DNA of 64,000 nt. It comes from Mucilaginibacter aquaedulcis. GTDB taxonomy: Bacteria; Bacteroidota; Bacteroidia; Sphingobacteriales; Sphingobacteriaceae. The notes under the pieces were generated by a model. The model searched no databases. It worked only from the letters and a program-made list of their open reading frames with translations, and was not told where the DNA came from. Each line of letters starts with the position of its first letter. The stretch's first letter is position 1. Below are positions 1-8,056 of this stretch, in pieces. The translations under genes and the position numbers were made by a program. Where the stretch lies: positions 1,039,548 to 1,103,547 of the forward strand of contig NZ_JAUFPR010000004.1 of NCBI RefSeq assembly GCF_030409325.1. The letters are read 5' to 3'.

Positions 1-1
1 C

Positions 2-196
2 TCGGATGTAGTTGACCAGGTTAAGGCCGGGGCTAGCTTTGCCGTCACTTATGGGCGCAAAAAAGAAATTGTTGGTTATTTCCTACCGGAAGCGCAAATA
101 GTTAAACCGAAACGCAAACTGGGAATATTGGAAGGAAAGGCTAAGGCTACTTTCAAATCGGACTACCAGATGACTGAAGAAGATTTTTTAGGATGA
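2..196 (+). CDS. Type II antitoxin, Phd/YefM-like, 3' part only
   Basis: This is the C-terminal 64 codons of a gene that begins before the window. It reads in frame to a TGA that overlaps the ATG of the next gene by four bases (ATGA), the usual arrangement of antitoxin-toxin pairs. The visible part contains an AGASFAVTYGRKKEIVGYF stretch, like the middle of Phd/YefM (prevent-host-death) antitoxins, and then a charged tail ending EEDFLG, where these proteins bind their toxin. The family call rests on that stretch plus the PIN toxin next door. The expected role is to neutralise the toxin and repress the pair's own promoter, which lies outside the window. Confidence 0.7.
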   Translation, partial: SDVVDQVKAGASFAVTYGRKKEIVGYFLPEAQIVKPKRKLGILEGKAKATFKSDYQMTEEDFLG

Positions 197-591
197 ATTA
201 TATTCTCGATTCCCACGTCTTCCTCTGGTCTTTGTTAGCGCCCAATAAATTAACTAAAAAAGTAAGGAAGATACTGGAAAACTCAGGTAATAACGTATTT
301 ATCAGCGCTGTCACTTTTTGGGAGATATCCTTGAAATTTGGTCTCGGAAAGCTTGATCTTAATGGCGTGTCACCCGATGAGCTGCCCAGGCTTGCAGAGC
401 AAACAGGATTTGAACTGTTACCATTATTTTCGGAAGAGTCCGCAACTTATCATAAAGTGGAGGCGGCCTGGCACCGCGATCCATTCGACAGAATGCTGAT
501 TCGCCAGGCTATTTTAAAAGATTTTATTCTGATAAGCAAAGACGAGAAAGTCGCTCTTTACAAATCAATTGGTCTGAAGGTTGAGTGGTAG
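193..591 (+). CDS. PIN-domain toxin, VapC-like RNase
   Basis: A complete 132-residue protein of normal PIN-toxin size. The acidic metal-binding residues are visible: D6 in the opening ILDSHVFLW strand, E44 in SAVTFWEISLK, D96 and D99 in RDPFDRMLI, and D117 in ISKD. These four clusters define the Mg2+-dependent PIN ribonuclease site. Proteins of this subgroup usually open with LLDTHxFLW, so D-S in place of D-T is a small variation. The ATG overlaps the stop of the antitoxin gene, implying translational coupling. Known members cleave tRNA or rRNA; the target here cannot be told. No key residue is missing, so it is probably active. Confidence 0.85.
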   Translation: MNYILDSHVFLWSLLAPNKLTKKVRKILENSGNNVFISAVTFWEISLKFGLGKLDLNGVSPDELPRLAEQTGFELLPLFSEESATYHKVEAAWHRDPFDRMLIRQAILKDFILISKDEKVALYKSIGLKVEW

Positions 592-931
592 TCTATTTCT
601 ACAACTGCTACAATATCGATTAAATTGACCAAGAGGGTTGGAAATCGAAATGGGTTGAGATATTTCCGTTGTTGTGAAAAATACTTAATTTTGGGATGTC
701 ATCAGGCAGTGTACCAAAGTGAGTACCAGTTAAATTGAGCGGTCGATAACTAATTGTAGATCAGTCTATAATATTACAAGGTTCGGGGACAGTAACTCCC
801 ACCAAACGAAGCCCTTCAGATTAAGTTCTGAGGGGTTTTTTGTTGTAATAAAGTTTTTTGTTTAGCTTAAACAAGCTATAGTTTGTTTTCTTAAACAGCA
901 TGGCATGATTACTATCTATATAACTTAATTA
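592..931. other. Gene-free stretch after the toxin gene
   Basis: No convincing reading frame is present. The piece at about 780-804 ends in CCACCA after a GGTTCG-like stretch, which resembles a tRNA or tmRNA 3' end, but no matching acceptor or anticodon arm lies upstream. Positions 799-869 are the first copy of a 71-bp direct repeat described separately. The remainder up to the lipoprotein gene is AT-rich, with several TTTAGC/GCTTAAA runs. Confidence 0.5.
799..869 (+). repeat. 71-bp direct repeat, copy 1, with terminator hairpin
   Basis: This copy matches 1434-1504 at 67 of 71 positions without gaps. It opens CCACCAAACGAAGCCC and ends TTTAGCTTA. Inside is a hairpin (812-820 with 827-835, loop TTAAGT) followed by a T run at 836-841, which reads as an intrinsic terminator on the plus strand. 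The pair of copies brackets one small gene. Directly repeated sequences starting at a CCACCA 3' end are typical of integrase attachment sites in tRNA or tmRNA genes; that reading is inference. Confidence 0.85.
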
Positions 932-1387
932 ATGGTGAAAACTATACTTATAAATTTTATCTGTAGTTTATATTTATGCGGATGTGCGGGCACAGGTAAT
1001 AAGCATGAAAGTTTAGATTCAGCGCAAATTTTAAAGAGCCTATTTAACTCTGACAAAGTAATGGATGGGATTCCAAAAAACGTTAATACAATTTATGTAA
1101 TTAAATCGCACAGGTTTAAATATTATAATAAATCCTGGCCGGGGGAAGTGAATAGGTTGAAAATTAGATATATTGAGGAAACCAAGAACTCAAATGAATC
1201 TCTAATACCCAAGGCAAAAATAACTGATAAACCTTTGAGGTATGTTGTGTCTAAGTTTTCTATAAATAGTAACGATTCGGCATTAGTTTCTCTTTATAGC
1301 ATAAATCAGCGAATAGATTACAATTGCAAGTTTGTTAAAAAGAATGGTAAGTGGATAATTTCGCATATCAGTTGGCAAATCGAATGA
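932..1387 (+). CDS. Small lipoprotein of unknown function
   Basis: A 151-residue protein with a short hydrophobic N-terminus ending in a lipobox-like LCGC, with C18 as the likely lipidated residue, so it is probably anchored in a membrane facing the periplasm or outside. The rest is Lys/Asn/Ser-rich. The C-terminal part (KKNGKWIISHISWQIE) resembles the last strands of NTF2/SnoaL-like folds, but this is weak. I do not recognise the family. Base composition is noticeably more AT-rich than the flanking core genes, and the gene sits alone between two 71-bp direct repeats, suggesting an acquired cassette. The ATG has no Shine-Dalgarno. The 3' end overlaps a 14-bp near-tandem duplication (1377-1390 and 1393-1406). 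Confidence 0.55.
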   Translation: MVKTILINFICSLYLCGCAGTGNKHESLDSAQILKSLFNSDKVMDGIPKNVNTIYVIKSHRFKYYNKSWPGEVNRLKIRYIEETKNSNESLIPKAKITDKPLRYVVSKFSINSNDSALVSLYSINQRIDYNCKFVKKNGKWIISHISWQIE

Positions 1388-1433
1388 AGGGGAAATCGAA
1401 TGAAGGAGTTTACATGATCAAATCTGCTCTCTT

Positions 1434-1504
1434 CCACCAAATGAAGCCCTTCAGATTAAGTTCTGAGGGGCTTTTTGTTGGAATAAGGTTTTTTGTTTAG
1501 CTTA
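1434..1504 (+). repeat. 71-bp direct repeat, copy 2, with terminator hairpin
   Basis: Second copy of the repeat at 799-869. The hairpin here is slightly stronger, because the arms 1446-1455 and 1462-1471 pair as GCCCTTCAGA with TCTGAGGGGC, followed by five T. It closes the lipoprotein cassette and probably terminates its transcript. The sequence before CCACCA differs from copy 1, so only the part from CCACCA onward is duplicated. From 1505 to 1605 nothing further is recognisable. Confidence 0.85.
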
Positions 1505-1605
1505 CTCATAGAGCAACTATTTATTATTTTCTCTTCCAAATAAAACTAATGTAAACTTAAGGTTTACTCAAATTGTGTCAATTTAGTTTTATCTACAAAT
1601 TATTA

Positions 1606-2421
1606 TCAGTGCACTTTATCCAAAACGGGTTGTACGGGTGCTATGATCTGCTTATGAGCTAAAAATTTTGTGATCGTTGTAAATGATAGTCCTTGTTGCT
1701 TAAAACCCGCTATAAGTTGATGCATACGTTCGCTCATTTGCTTGCCGCTGTTTTTTGACACGTAGCCCGGAAAGCCAAAACGTGTTTTATCCTGCAAATC
1801 GGTAAACTCCCAGGGATGAAAGTAGATGTTTAAATAGCCATCGCGCCGATAGGTTTTATTGCACAACAACCTATAAAGCCATAGTGGAAAATTATGGAAT
1901 GAGAGCCAGAATAAAGGGATACGCAACAGCGGACTTACCGATGCCGGTAATTGAATTACACTCTTTTCCAGAAAACAGGTGCGCGGCTTTTTCAGATTGT
2001 TGTACCGCCCGGGTAAGTATGTGGGGTTAATAGAACTGTTGTAAACATAGCCGGCTTTGTACACCTCTTCTTCGTCAACAGGCATCATACGCGCCATCCT
2101 GAAGCCATTTACAGGCTCGCAGGTAAGTTGCTCAAGTACTTGTTTGGATAGGGCCAGATGACTTGTCTCAAATTCTGAATGAAAATAACCATGCGAAGCC
2201 ACTTCATGCCCTGCCTCAATTATATTTTTTATTAACTGTGGAGCCGCCAACGCAAATGTTGCTGTGCAAAAAAAGGTCGCTTTTACATTGTGCTTTTTCA
2301 ATATACTCAATATCTCCCGGGTGCCTTGGGTAGATATTGCCATCTGATCATCAAACGAGATAGTTCGACCGTATTCAAAAGGCATGTCAAATTCCTCTAT
2401 ATCAAAACTTAGCAAGATCAT
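1606..2421 (-). CDS. Polysaccharide deacetylase family protein (NodB-like)
   Basis: A 271-residue protein with the NodB-homology pattern. Near the N-terminus is LLSFDIEEFD, the catalytic-base/metal Asp motif. HGYFHSEF, about 75 residues in, supplies the two metal-binding histidines, and a YFHPWEF motif near residue 205 supplies the late histidine. The SFDIEEFD plus FHPWE pattern is typical of the DUF3473/WbmS-like branch seen in exopolysaccharide clusters. It is expected to remove N- or O-acetyl groups from a glycan or lipid-linked sugar in the cytoplasm. The start ATG lies 20 bases inside the end of the glycosyltransferase gene upstream, so the two are translationally coupled. The family is secure; the substrate is unknown. 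Confidence 0.85.
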   Translation of the reverse strand: MILLSFDIEEFDMPFEYGRTISFDDQMAISTQGTREILSILKKHNVKATFFCTATFALAAPQLIKNIIEAGHEVASHGYFHSEFETSHLALSKQVLEQLTCEPVNGFRMARMMPVDEEEVYKAGYVYNSSINPTYLPGRYNNLKKPRTCFLEKSVIQLPASVSPLLRIPLFWLSFHNFPLWLYRLLCNKTYRRDGYLNIYFHPWEFTDLQDKTRFGFPGYVSKNSGKQMSERMHQLIAGFKQQGLSFTTITKFLAHKQIIAPVQPVLDKVH

Positions 2422-3391
2422 AGCGCTTATCTAAACTGGTATTTCTGATGATATAATTAGGTCTTAATTTAGTTTGCAGGAATATTTTGCCTACATATAT
2501 GCCTATCACTCCCATAAGCGTGATCTGCAAGCCGCCAAAAAACACAATGGTGGTGATGATTGACGCCCAGCCGGCAATAGCTTTACCGGCCATCAGGCTG
2601 TAAATTACATAAGGAAAGTATAACAGGGACAAAAAGGAAATACTAAATCCGATAAACACTGCGGTATACAAGGGTCTGATGCTAAATGAGGTGATGCCCT
2701 GCATGGCCAGCCTGAACATCTTTTTCAGTGAGTATTTACTTTTATCGGAAAAACGCTGTTCGGCATCGTAATCAATAGCATATTGCGAAAAGCCTACCCA
2801 TTTCACAATTCCACGCAAAAAGGGCTCAATTTCGTTGAACTGCAATAAGATATCGGCAACCTTACGGTCAATAAGGCGAAAGTCGGCCGTGCCTTGTTCC
2901 AGCTTTACTTCAGATACCTTGTTGAGCAGGTTATAGAATAAGTTGGATGTGAATTTTTTATAAGCTGAATTACCTTCGCTGGCCCGGCGACGGCTGTATA
3001 CAATTTCGTGCCCTTCTTCCCATTTTGATATGAATAGCGGCAGTAATTCGGGAGGGTGTTGCAGGTCACCATCCATCGAAATAATGCAATCCCCGCTGGC
3101 CATATCCATCCCGGCCTTTAAGGCATTCTGATGCCCAAAGTTTTTACTTAGTTCAATGTAATGGATGTTGCCGTTAAGTTCATGCATGCTTTTAAGCACG
3201 TCGGCTGTTGTGTCAACACTACCATCATCCACAAAAATATATTCATGATGATAGTTGAGCCGCATAAAAACTTTGTCTAACCGTTCGATGACTTTCAGAA
3301 TATTGGTTGATTCATTGTATACAGGAATCACTACCGATATTTTTCTCGACGGATTTTCCCTCGAATAATTGTAATCAATTACAGATACCAT
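2402..3391 (-). CDS. GtrB/ArnC-like polyprenyl-phosphate glycosyltransferase (GT2)
   Basis: A 329-residue GT2 enzyme. The N-terminal domain shows VVIPVYNES, the D-D pair in FVDDGS, and the metal-binding SMDGDLQHPPE. After about residue 235 come two hydrophobic membrane helices, the usual architecture of GtrB and ArnC, which move a sugar from a nucleotide donor onto undecaprenyl phosphate at the cytoplasmic face. In context it would make the lipid-linked donor for the GT-C-like membrane protein encoded just upstream, with the deacetylase trimming the sugar. It starts 17 bases after that gene's stop. The family is certain; the sugar cannot be predicted. Confidence 0.9.
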   Translation of the reverse strand: MVSVIDYNYSRENPSRKISVVIPVYNESTNILKVIERLDKVFMRLNYHHEYIFVDDGSVDTTADVLKSMHELNGNIHYIELSKNFGHQNALKAGMDMASGDCIISMDGDLQHPPELLPLFISKWEEGHEIVYSRRRASEGNSAYKKFTSNLFYNLLNKVSEVKLEQGTADFRLIDRKVADILLQFNEIEPFLRGIVKWVGFSQYAIDYDAEQRFSDKSKYSLKKMFRLAMQGITSFSIRPLYTAVFIGFSISFLSLLYFPYVIYSLMAGKAIAGWASIITTIVFFGGLQITLMGVIGIYVGKIFLQTKLRPNYIIRNTSLDKRYDLAKF

Positions 3392-3408
3392 AACCTGCTA
3401 ATAATAGC

Positions 3409-4623
3409 TTAATTTAATTGTGAATAAGGAGTTGGTGTATTTCGTTTAAAGAGCATTTGATAGATCACTGCAAGCCAAACCAGCAGGTATGGTAAAACCT
3501 TTAACCTATAGGGTTTAATAATATTTACCCGCCATGATTTAGGAAAAAGATCGGTTGCGAAAAGGCTGCCAAAATAAATGGCAAACAACAATAAGCCTAT
3601 TTCTAATTTGTTTACAGGTTGTTCAATCGACATATACCAGATGCCCACACCTGCAAACGCAATGATGTAAGTAACAAGTTCTGACCCTGAACTGAACAAT
3701 ACGGTAAACATCAGTATTGACGATAATGCCAGAAAACGGAACGATTGTTCGCTATATCTGCTGATACGTAAAAAGGGTAACGCCAACAGCAACATACCGC
3801 CGGCAATAAAAGGTAATGATGGTAAGCCATCATTATTAAATATTCGCCGTATCATCCCTGCTACAGATACGTCCTGGTATTGGCTCAATACATTTAATTG
3901 ATTTTTTTGTACCAGGGAGTGATACCATCCCCCATAGGAGTTAATGATAAACTGCGGCGAAAAGAAGATCATTGGCAATACAAAAAGTATTACCGCCCAA
4001 AACAAAAGGCTTCCGATAAACTTCAGCTTCTGTTCGGAAAAAAGGAAAAATACTATCCCTACAATTCCGTATAGTTTAACGTATAGGCCAACTATAATAC
4101 AAAATGCCGCCCAAAAGTCACTTCGGTTTTGGATAAATACCCAGCTTAAAATAATAAGCGCTGCAACAGCCCCATTGGTTTGAAACTCAATGAGCGAGGT
4201 ATAAAGTTCCTGCGTGCATACAAAGCAAATGATGTTTTTATTTAATGTAGAAAGCGGTAATTGATGTATGGCAAAAAACAAAAGAAATACGTTGAAAATT
4301 TGCCAGGCATATAATTGTATCACATCGCTCATAATGGCGAAGGGAGCCATTATTAAACTGAACAGCGGGCCATAATGATTAGTGTCTCCATAAAATGTAG
4401 ATGCTGCGTACAGATCTGTATGGTTTACTGCGTTTATAAACGCGTATTTAAATATGAGGTAATTATTAATAGCGTTTGCGTTTAGCCTGCCGTTGGTTAT
4501 AAATACCGCCATGATAGCCCATATCACGAGCATTGAATATTTTCCGGTTGACAGTTTTTGCGCAACGCCCAGGTATTTTGAAAAAATACCGCGTTTTTCA
4601 GGCAAATCAATAGTATTAGTCAT
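3409..4623 (-). CDS. GT87/GT-C-like polytopic membrane glycosyltransferase
   Basis: A 404-residue protein with about ten hydrophobic helices. Early in the sequence a loop reads AVNHTDLYAAS then YGDTNHYGPLFS; an acidic residue in the first periplasmic loop followed by a Y-x-P-L-F-like motif is characteristic of GT87/DUF2029 mannosyltransferase-type GT-C enzymes. These use polyprenyl-phosphate sugars on the outer side of the inner membrane. It is the first gene of a three-gene minus-strand operon with a GtrB-like enzyme and a deacetylase, which fits glycan decoration. The acceptor is unknown. The ATG follows a long AT-rich spacer. Confidence 0.65.
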   Translation of the reverse strand: MTNTIDLPEKRGIFSKYLGVAQKLSTGKYSMLVIWAIMAVFITNGRLNANAINNYLIFKYAFINAVNHTDLYAASTFYGDTNHYGPLFSLIMAPFAIMSDVIQLYAWQIFNVFLLFFAIHQLPLSTLNKNIICFVCTQELYTSLIEFQTNGAVAALIILSWVFIQNRSDFWAAFCIIVGLYVKLYGIVGIVFFLFSEQKLKFIGSLLFWAVILFVLPMIFFSPQFIINSYGGWYHSLVQKNQLNVLSQYQDVSVAGMIRRIFNNDGLPSLPFIAGGMLLLALPFLRISRYSEQSFRFLALSSILMFTVLFSSGSELVTYIIAFAGVGIWYMSIEQPVNKLEIGLLLFAIYFGSLFATDLFPKSWRVNIIKPYRLKVLPYLLVWLAVIYQMLFKRNTPTPYSQLN

Positions 4624-5024
4624 TAAAGCAATGCCTTATGGGCTTATTTCTTAATATTAATCAGGATTGTAATAAATCTATTACAAGATTACGTATAATG
4701 TATCACATTCGTTACAATCAAAGTGTCAATAATTTTCAATTTTTTTAGGCGCAAAAATAAATAGACGGGGAGTGAAACTAACTCGGGTTTATAGTGTAAA
4801 AAGGAGAAAGAATAAGCACCAAAAAGCCGGGAATCCAATTGAAGTTCCTGAATATAAATGATGGCAATATATTCCATTCCGGATACTATGATATGTCAAT
4901 CTCTGAGGCGGGTAATGAACTTAGATTTTAGCCAAAACTTAATTTTAATTACAACTAAAAGAAATGGCGGTTAATTCGTGAATTAACCGCCATATATGCG
5001 TGAATGTAGCTATATTAAAATCGT
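4624..5024. other. Intergenic region between two minus-strand units
   Basis: About 400 bases without a credible gene. A 62-codon frame at 4689-4877 on the minus strand has no family resemblance. The half next to 4623 is very AT-rich and should contain the promoter of the glycan operon, but I cannot place it exactly. The half next to 5025 holds a strong inverted repeat, listed separately. Confidence 0.5.
4953..4993 (-). terminator. Intrinsic terminator after the glycosidase gene
   Basis: A perfect 14-bp inverted repeat (4964-4977 with 4980-4993, ATGGCGGTTAATTC arms). On the minus strand it is followed by TTTCTTTTAG. It lies about 30 bases beyond the stop of the glycosidase gene, which fits transcript termination. 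Confidence 0.75.
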
Positions 5025-6977
5025 TTATTCATTGCTTACTATCCAATTCGCCTCTTCTTTTCCTGATAGCATGATCACTGTATTTGAATCGGTAGTTTCC
5101 TTTTTTGACGGGGTAACAAGCTTAAATCGCTTTTCTTTAAAAACAGCAGACAGGTCGACAGCAAAACGACGCGGCTTGTTTGATAAATTCTTTAGCTTGA
5201 AACCTTTTGATGTAATTGTATAACGAATATTGTATTGCGGATTAGTAAACTCTATTGTTCCATAACCGTTTAGGTTTGGTTTGATACGTAAATCGGCATT
5301 TAATGCATGTTGGATACCTAAAAAATTATCTATAAGTACAGAGGTATAAACACATGGATATTCATAATACATATCGGCACCGTGCCAGTCTTTGTTATCC
5401 ACATAATATACATGGTTCATGTCATATCTTTCACCCATGTAATAGGAGTCTTTCAGGGCTTCAGCGGCAACAGTTTGGAGTTGTTTATAAAGCATATCAT
5501 TGTTGTTTCGCCATTTCCAGTATGAGGCATCCCACCACCAATAGCGCCCGGCGGCACAAAGATCATATGGGCCGCCGTCACCAATTTCATATTTATTGTA
5601 AGCCGCAACATCTGCCGAAATAAAACTTGGAAACCTTTGAAATTCGGCCAGGTTTGCATTCACCAGATTGCCCACCGCCTTGGTTTGCGCTTCTGTAGTA
5701 TAGCCAAACATTACCGGCAATATGTTTGCCAGCAAGTGTATATGGTTATGTTTTACCCCGCTTCTGTCTACCCAATCTACAAACCGTTGTTCCTTTTCGT
5801 CCCAAAAGCCTTGTGGTAATGGCTGAACCAGTTGCCGGGCAATTTTTTTGGAGATACCGGTGTAATAGTCTGATTGTTGGCCCCGGTTCAAAATGCTTTC
5901 CATTTGCGCCAATAATTGAAAAGTGTAAGCAGCCAATGCACCCGACATGGTTTCCCGCCCGTCTTTCATTACCTGGTCCTCATAATATACGTCTGACCAT
6001 ACACGCCCATACTGGTCGGTGTTTGCGATGGTAAGTGCAGCTGCTTTTTCAAGGTTCCCAATATTTTTATTGAGCCATGACGAATCTTTGGTAGCTTCAA
6101 AATAGTGAAACGATTCTTCAAGAACTTCCATATTGCCCGTTAACAAAAACATATTGGCGTTCACCTTACCATTTTGGCTATTGCGGCGGATATGGTATTC
6201 CCGCTCACCACTGGGTTGCACAGAGCACGGGTCACGGAATAATCCTTCAGGGTCATCCTGCATTAATTTGAACTGAAGTTCAATCATTCGTTTCACCACA
6301 TCAATATCAAGGTCGGAGGCAAAGGCAAGTCGTCCTTTTATTTGGAACTCATGATCTACATCGGGGTAAGAACCGGCATAAGCCTTCGGGTTTAATGTGC
6401 TGATCACGTATCCGCTTGAGTAGGGATAGTTTTTTGCTTTGGTTTTTTCAATTACTGATTGCAGCATGGTTCCCCAGTAAAAGCCTGCTAAAGTGTTTGC
6501 AAGGTTATCGCCACCTTGTATGCCGAGTGTATAACGGTTGTTAAAGCAATCGCTATGTGGGCGGGCTTCGGCTGTATAAAGCTCAAACCTTTTAGCATAC
6601 ACTTTTACTTTTAAATTGCCATTTTCGGTGATACTTGTGAGGGAGTCGGTGCCTGATAATTTGATCAGATATGAATTATCCTTTGAAAGTGCATCCTGAG
6701 GCAAAACCCACAAATTGGTGTTCGCGCTAATTTTTTCAGACAATCCATTTACGGGAAGTACATACCATTTATTATCCTCGCGATTTATACCTACGCAGGT
6801 TTGCGTTTGAAATGTTAGTTCAATGGGATTGTTGCCATCCGCGGCATTTACTTCCGAATGATCTTTTACAGTTTTGGTGTTTGCATTTTTAATGTTTAAA
6901 AGAATGCCCTTATGGTTTGATTGAGCATGGATCGCAAAGCTGTTGAGCAAAAGGATTGCGACTAAAAATTTTCTCAT
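5025..6977 (-). CDS. Secreted (alpha/alpha)6-barrel glycoside hydrolase-like protein
   Basis: A 650-residue protein with a signal peptide ending near HAQS. The central part (about residues 220-570) has features of six-hairpin glycosidases of the GH63/MGH1-like or amylo-glucosidase groups: repeated aromatic and acidic motifs such as NSQNGKVNANMF, QYGRVWSDVYYEDQ, KEQRFVDWVDR, HNHIHLLANILP, RYWWWDASYWKWRN and KDWHGADMYYEYP. The last 80 residues are a beta-rich domain. Acidic residues in the YYEDQ and WHGADMYYE motifs are candidate catalytic groups. It is probably periplasmic or extracellular and acts on plant or microbial oligosaccharides. It is a single gene with its own terminator. The fold call is moderate and the substrate is unknown. 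Confidence 0.6.
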   Translation of the reverse strand: MRKFLVAILLLNSFAIHAQSNHKGILLNIKNANTKTVKDHSEVNAADGNNPIELTFQTQTCVGINREDNKWYVLPVNGLSEKISANTNLWVLPQDALSKDNSYLIKLSGTDSLTSITENGNLKVKVYAKRFELYTAEARPHSDCFNNRYTLGIQGGDNLANTLAGFYWGTMLQSVIEKTKAKNYPYSSGYVISTLNPKAYAGSYPDVDHEFQIKGRLAFASDLDIDVVKRMIELQFKLMQDDPEGLFRDPCSVQPSGEREYHIRRNSQNGKVNANMFLLTGNMEVLEESFHYFEATKDSSWLNKNIGNLEKAAALTIANTDQYGRVWSDVYYEDQVMKDGRETMSGALAAYTFQLLAQMESILNRGQQSDYYTGISKKIARQLVQPLPQGFWDEKEQRFVDWVDRSGVKHNHIHLLANILPVMFGYTTEAQTKAVGNLVNANLAEFQRFPSFISADVAAYNKYEIGDGGPYDLCAAGRYWWWDASYWKWRNNNDMLYKQLQTVAAEALKDSYYMGERYDMNHVYYVDNKDWHGADMYYEYPCVYTSVLIDNFLGIQHALNADLRIKPNLNGYGTIEFTNPQYNIRYTITSKGFKLKNLSNKPRRFAVDLSAVFKEKRFKLVTPSKKETTDSNTVIMLSGKEEANWIVSNE

Positions 6978-7100
6978 ATATAATTGGTTTTGGGAAATAC
7001 AAGCTTATTCGGGAACCAATATAAATGTTTAATGCCGCCTTCGGAAATTTGAGGGAAGGGATAAAGTAAGTAAGTACATCCTCCTAAGGTTTTTAGAGTA

Positions 7101-7628
7101 TCACACCGCTGGCACAGGTTTTCTTTTAACTATTTTAAACAACGCAAAGGTAAGTAAGCCAGATGCCAAACCTGCAACAATGGCAAGGGATATGCTGCCG
7201 TATAAATATTGTTCGAGGTGAAGGCTTATTGATTTTAGAGAGAGGCTACCATCAAAAGGCATATCTGTAGTTTTATCACCAACCCAAAAGCCACCGGCTT
7301 TATAGCTCAGAAAAATAATGACCGGTATCATAGGGGCAAAGCTAATGTGGGCCGCTAAAATAACCAATGCTTTATTTAACCTGAACAGCATGGCCAGGGA
7401 AAACGCCACTAACAATTGAAAGCCCCATATAGGTACTATACCCATAAATATCCCGAAACCGATTGATAAAGCCTTGAGTTGCGCAGAATGATCAGGGTTA
7501 AACAGGTGTTGCTTTAAAAACTGCCTGCCTTTTTCTTTACTGAACAAACCGATGAAGGTATTGCCGTAGCGGGCTATCCAACGCCAAAGTTCTGAAAGTT
7601 TTATGCCTGCTTTTTTTATATAACTCAT
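7101..7628 (-). CDS. DUF2062 membrane protein
   Basis: A 175-residue protein from the ATG at 7628; a TTG six codons further upstream is less likely. It has the DUF2062 signature: an N-terminal basic amphipathic part, then a helix with IGFGIFMGIVPIWGFQ, a second helix with RLNKALVILAAHIS, and a third in FAPMIPVIIFLSYKAG. Four hydrophobic segments in total place it in the inner membrane. The biochemical role of the family is not established; it is sometimes found fused or close to glycosyltransferases. It stands alone here, downstream of the divergent spacer before 8057. Confidence 0.85.
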   Translation of the reverse strand: MSYIKKAGIKLSELWRWIARYGNTFIGLFSKEKGRQFLKQHLFNPDHSAQLKALSIGFGIFMGIVPIWGFQLLVAFSLAMLFRLNKALVILAAHISFAPMIPVIIFLSYKAGGFWVGDKTTDMPFDGSLSLKSISLHLEQYLYGSISLAIVAGLASGLLTFALFKIVKRKPVPAV

Positions 7629-7646
7629 TGGTTTTAAGTTAAACAA

Positions 7647-8056
7647 AGCTTACCCAGTTAGGCTTCATTAAACCGGTGCAAAGATATGCATCTTTATTAT
7701 ACAGTAAGGCGATAACCACAATTGAGTTGATAATATGCTGATGCTCGCCCCCAATATAACAACCTAATGCACTAATGTAAATTGCAAGTTATAACGCACA
7801 TTATTAGATAAATACGTGTTAAATTTTTATTAAAAAATTAGTCTACTAATCCTATAGTGCATATATTTGTAACAATTGTTAATTATCGTTCTAACCAATT
7901 AGTTCTTTATGGTAAATAATGAGGTCAGTCAACTAAAAAGAGAAAGCCATAAGCTTTCTCTTTTTCTCCCCCTTTAACAGCTGAGCCCTTTATTTTATTT
8001 GCCATAAAATTAAACAACCACTCATAGATGGTGTTAACCTTAAAACACATCACGCT
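7647..8056. other. Intergenic region with a bidirectional hairpin
   Basis: About 400 bases with no plausible gene. A TATATTTG box at 7862-7869 matches the Bacteroidota -7 consensus TAnnTTTG, but I see no paired -33 TTG. A strong hairpin at 7935-7965 lies between that box and the gene at 8057, so a transcript from the box would pass through the terminator. The rest is AT-rich and featureless. Confidence 0.4.
7935..7965. terminator. Perfect 13-bp hairpin with A and T tracts
   Basis: The arms 7935-7947 and 7953-7965 (AAAAAGAGAAAGC and its complement) pair perfectly around the loop CATAA. With A tracts on one side and T tracts on the other it could terminate in either direction. No annotated gene ends nearby on either strand (the DUF2062 gene starts at 7628 going left, the next starts at 8057 going right), so it is an orphan terminator, possibly the end of an unrecognised short transcript. 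Confidence 0.7.

Noticed and set aside
730..804. Possible tRNA or tmRNA gene ending in CCACCA
   Set aside because: No acceptor stem partner, D arm or anticodon arm can be placed upstream, so at most it is a remnant of a 3' end.
4689..4877. 62-codon minus-strand open frame
   Set aside because: It lies in AT-rich promoter-like DNA, has no recognisable motif and no good context, so it is more likely chance.
5354..6034. Open frames on the opposite strand of the glycosidase gene
   Set aside because: They are shadows of the long gene at 5025-6977 and show no family resemblance.
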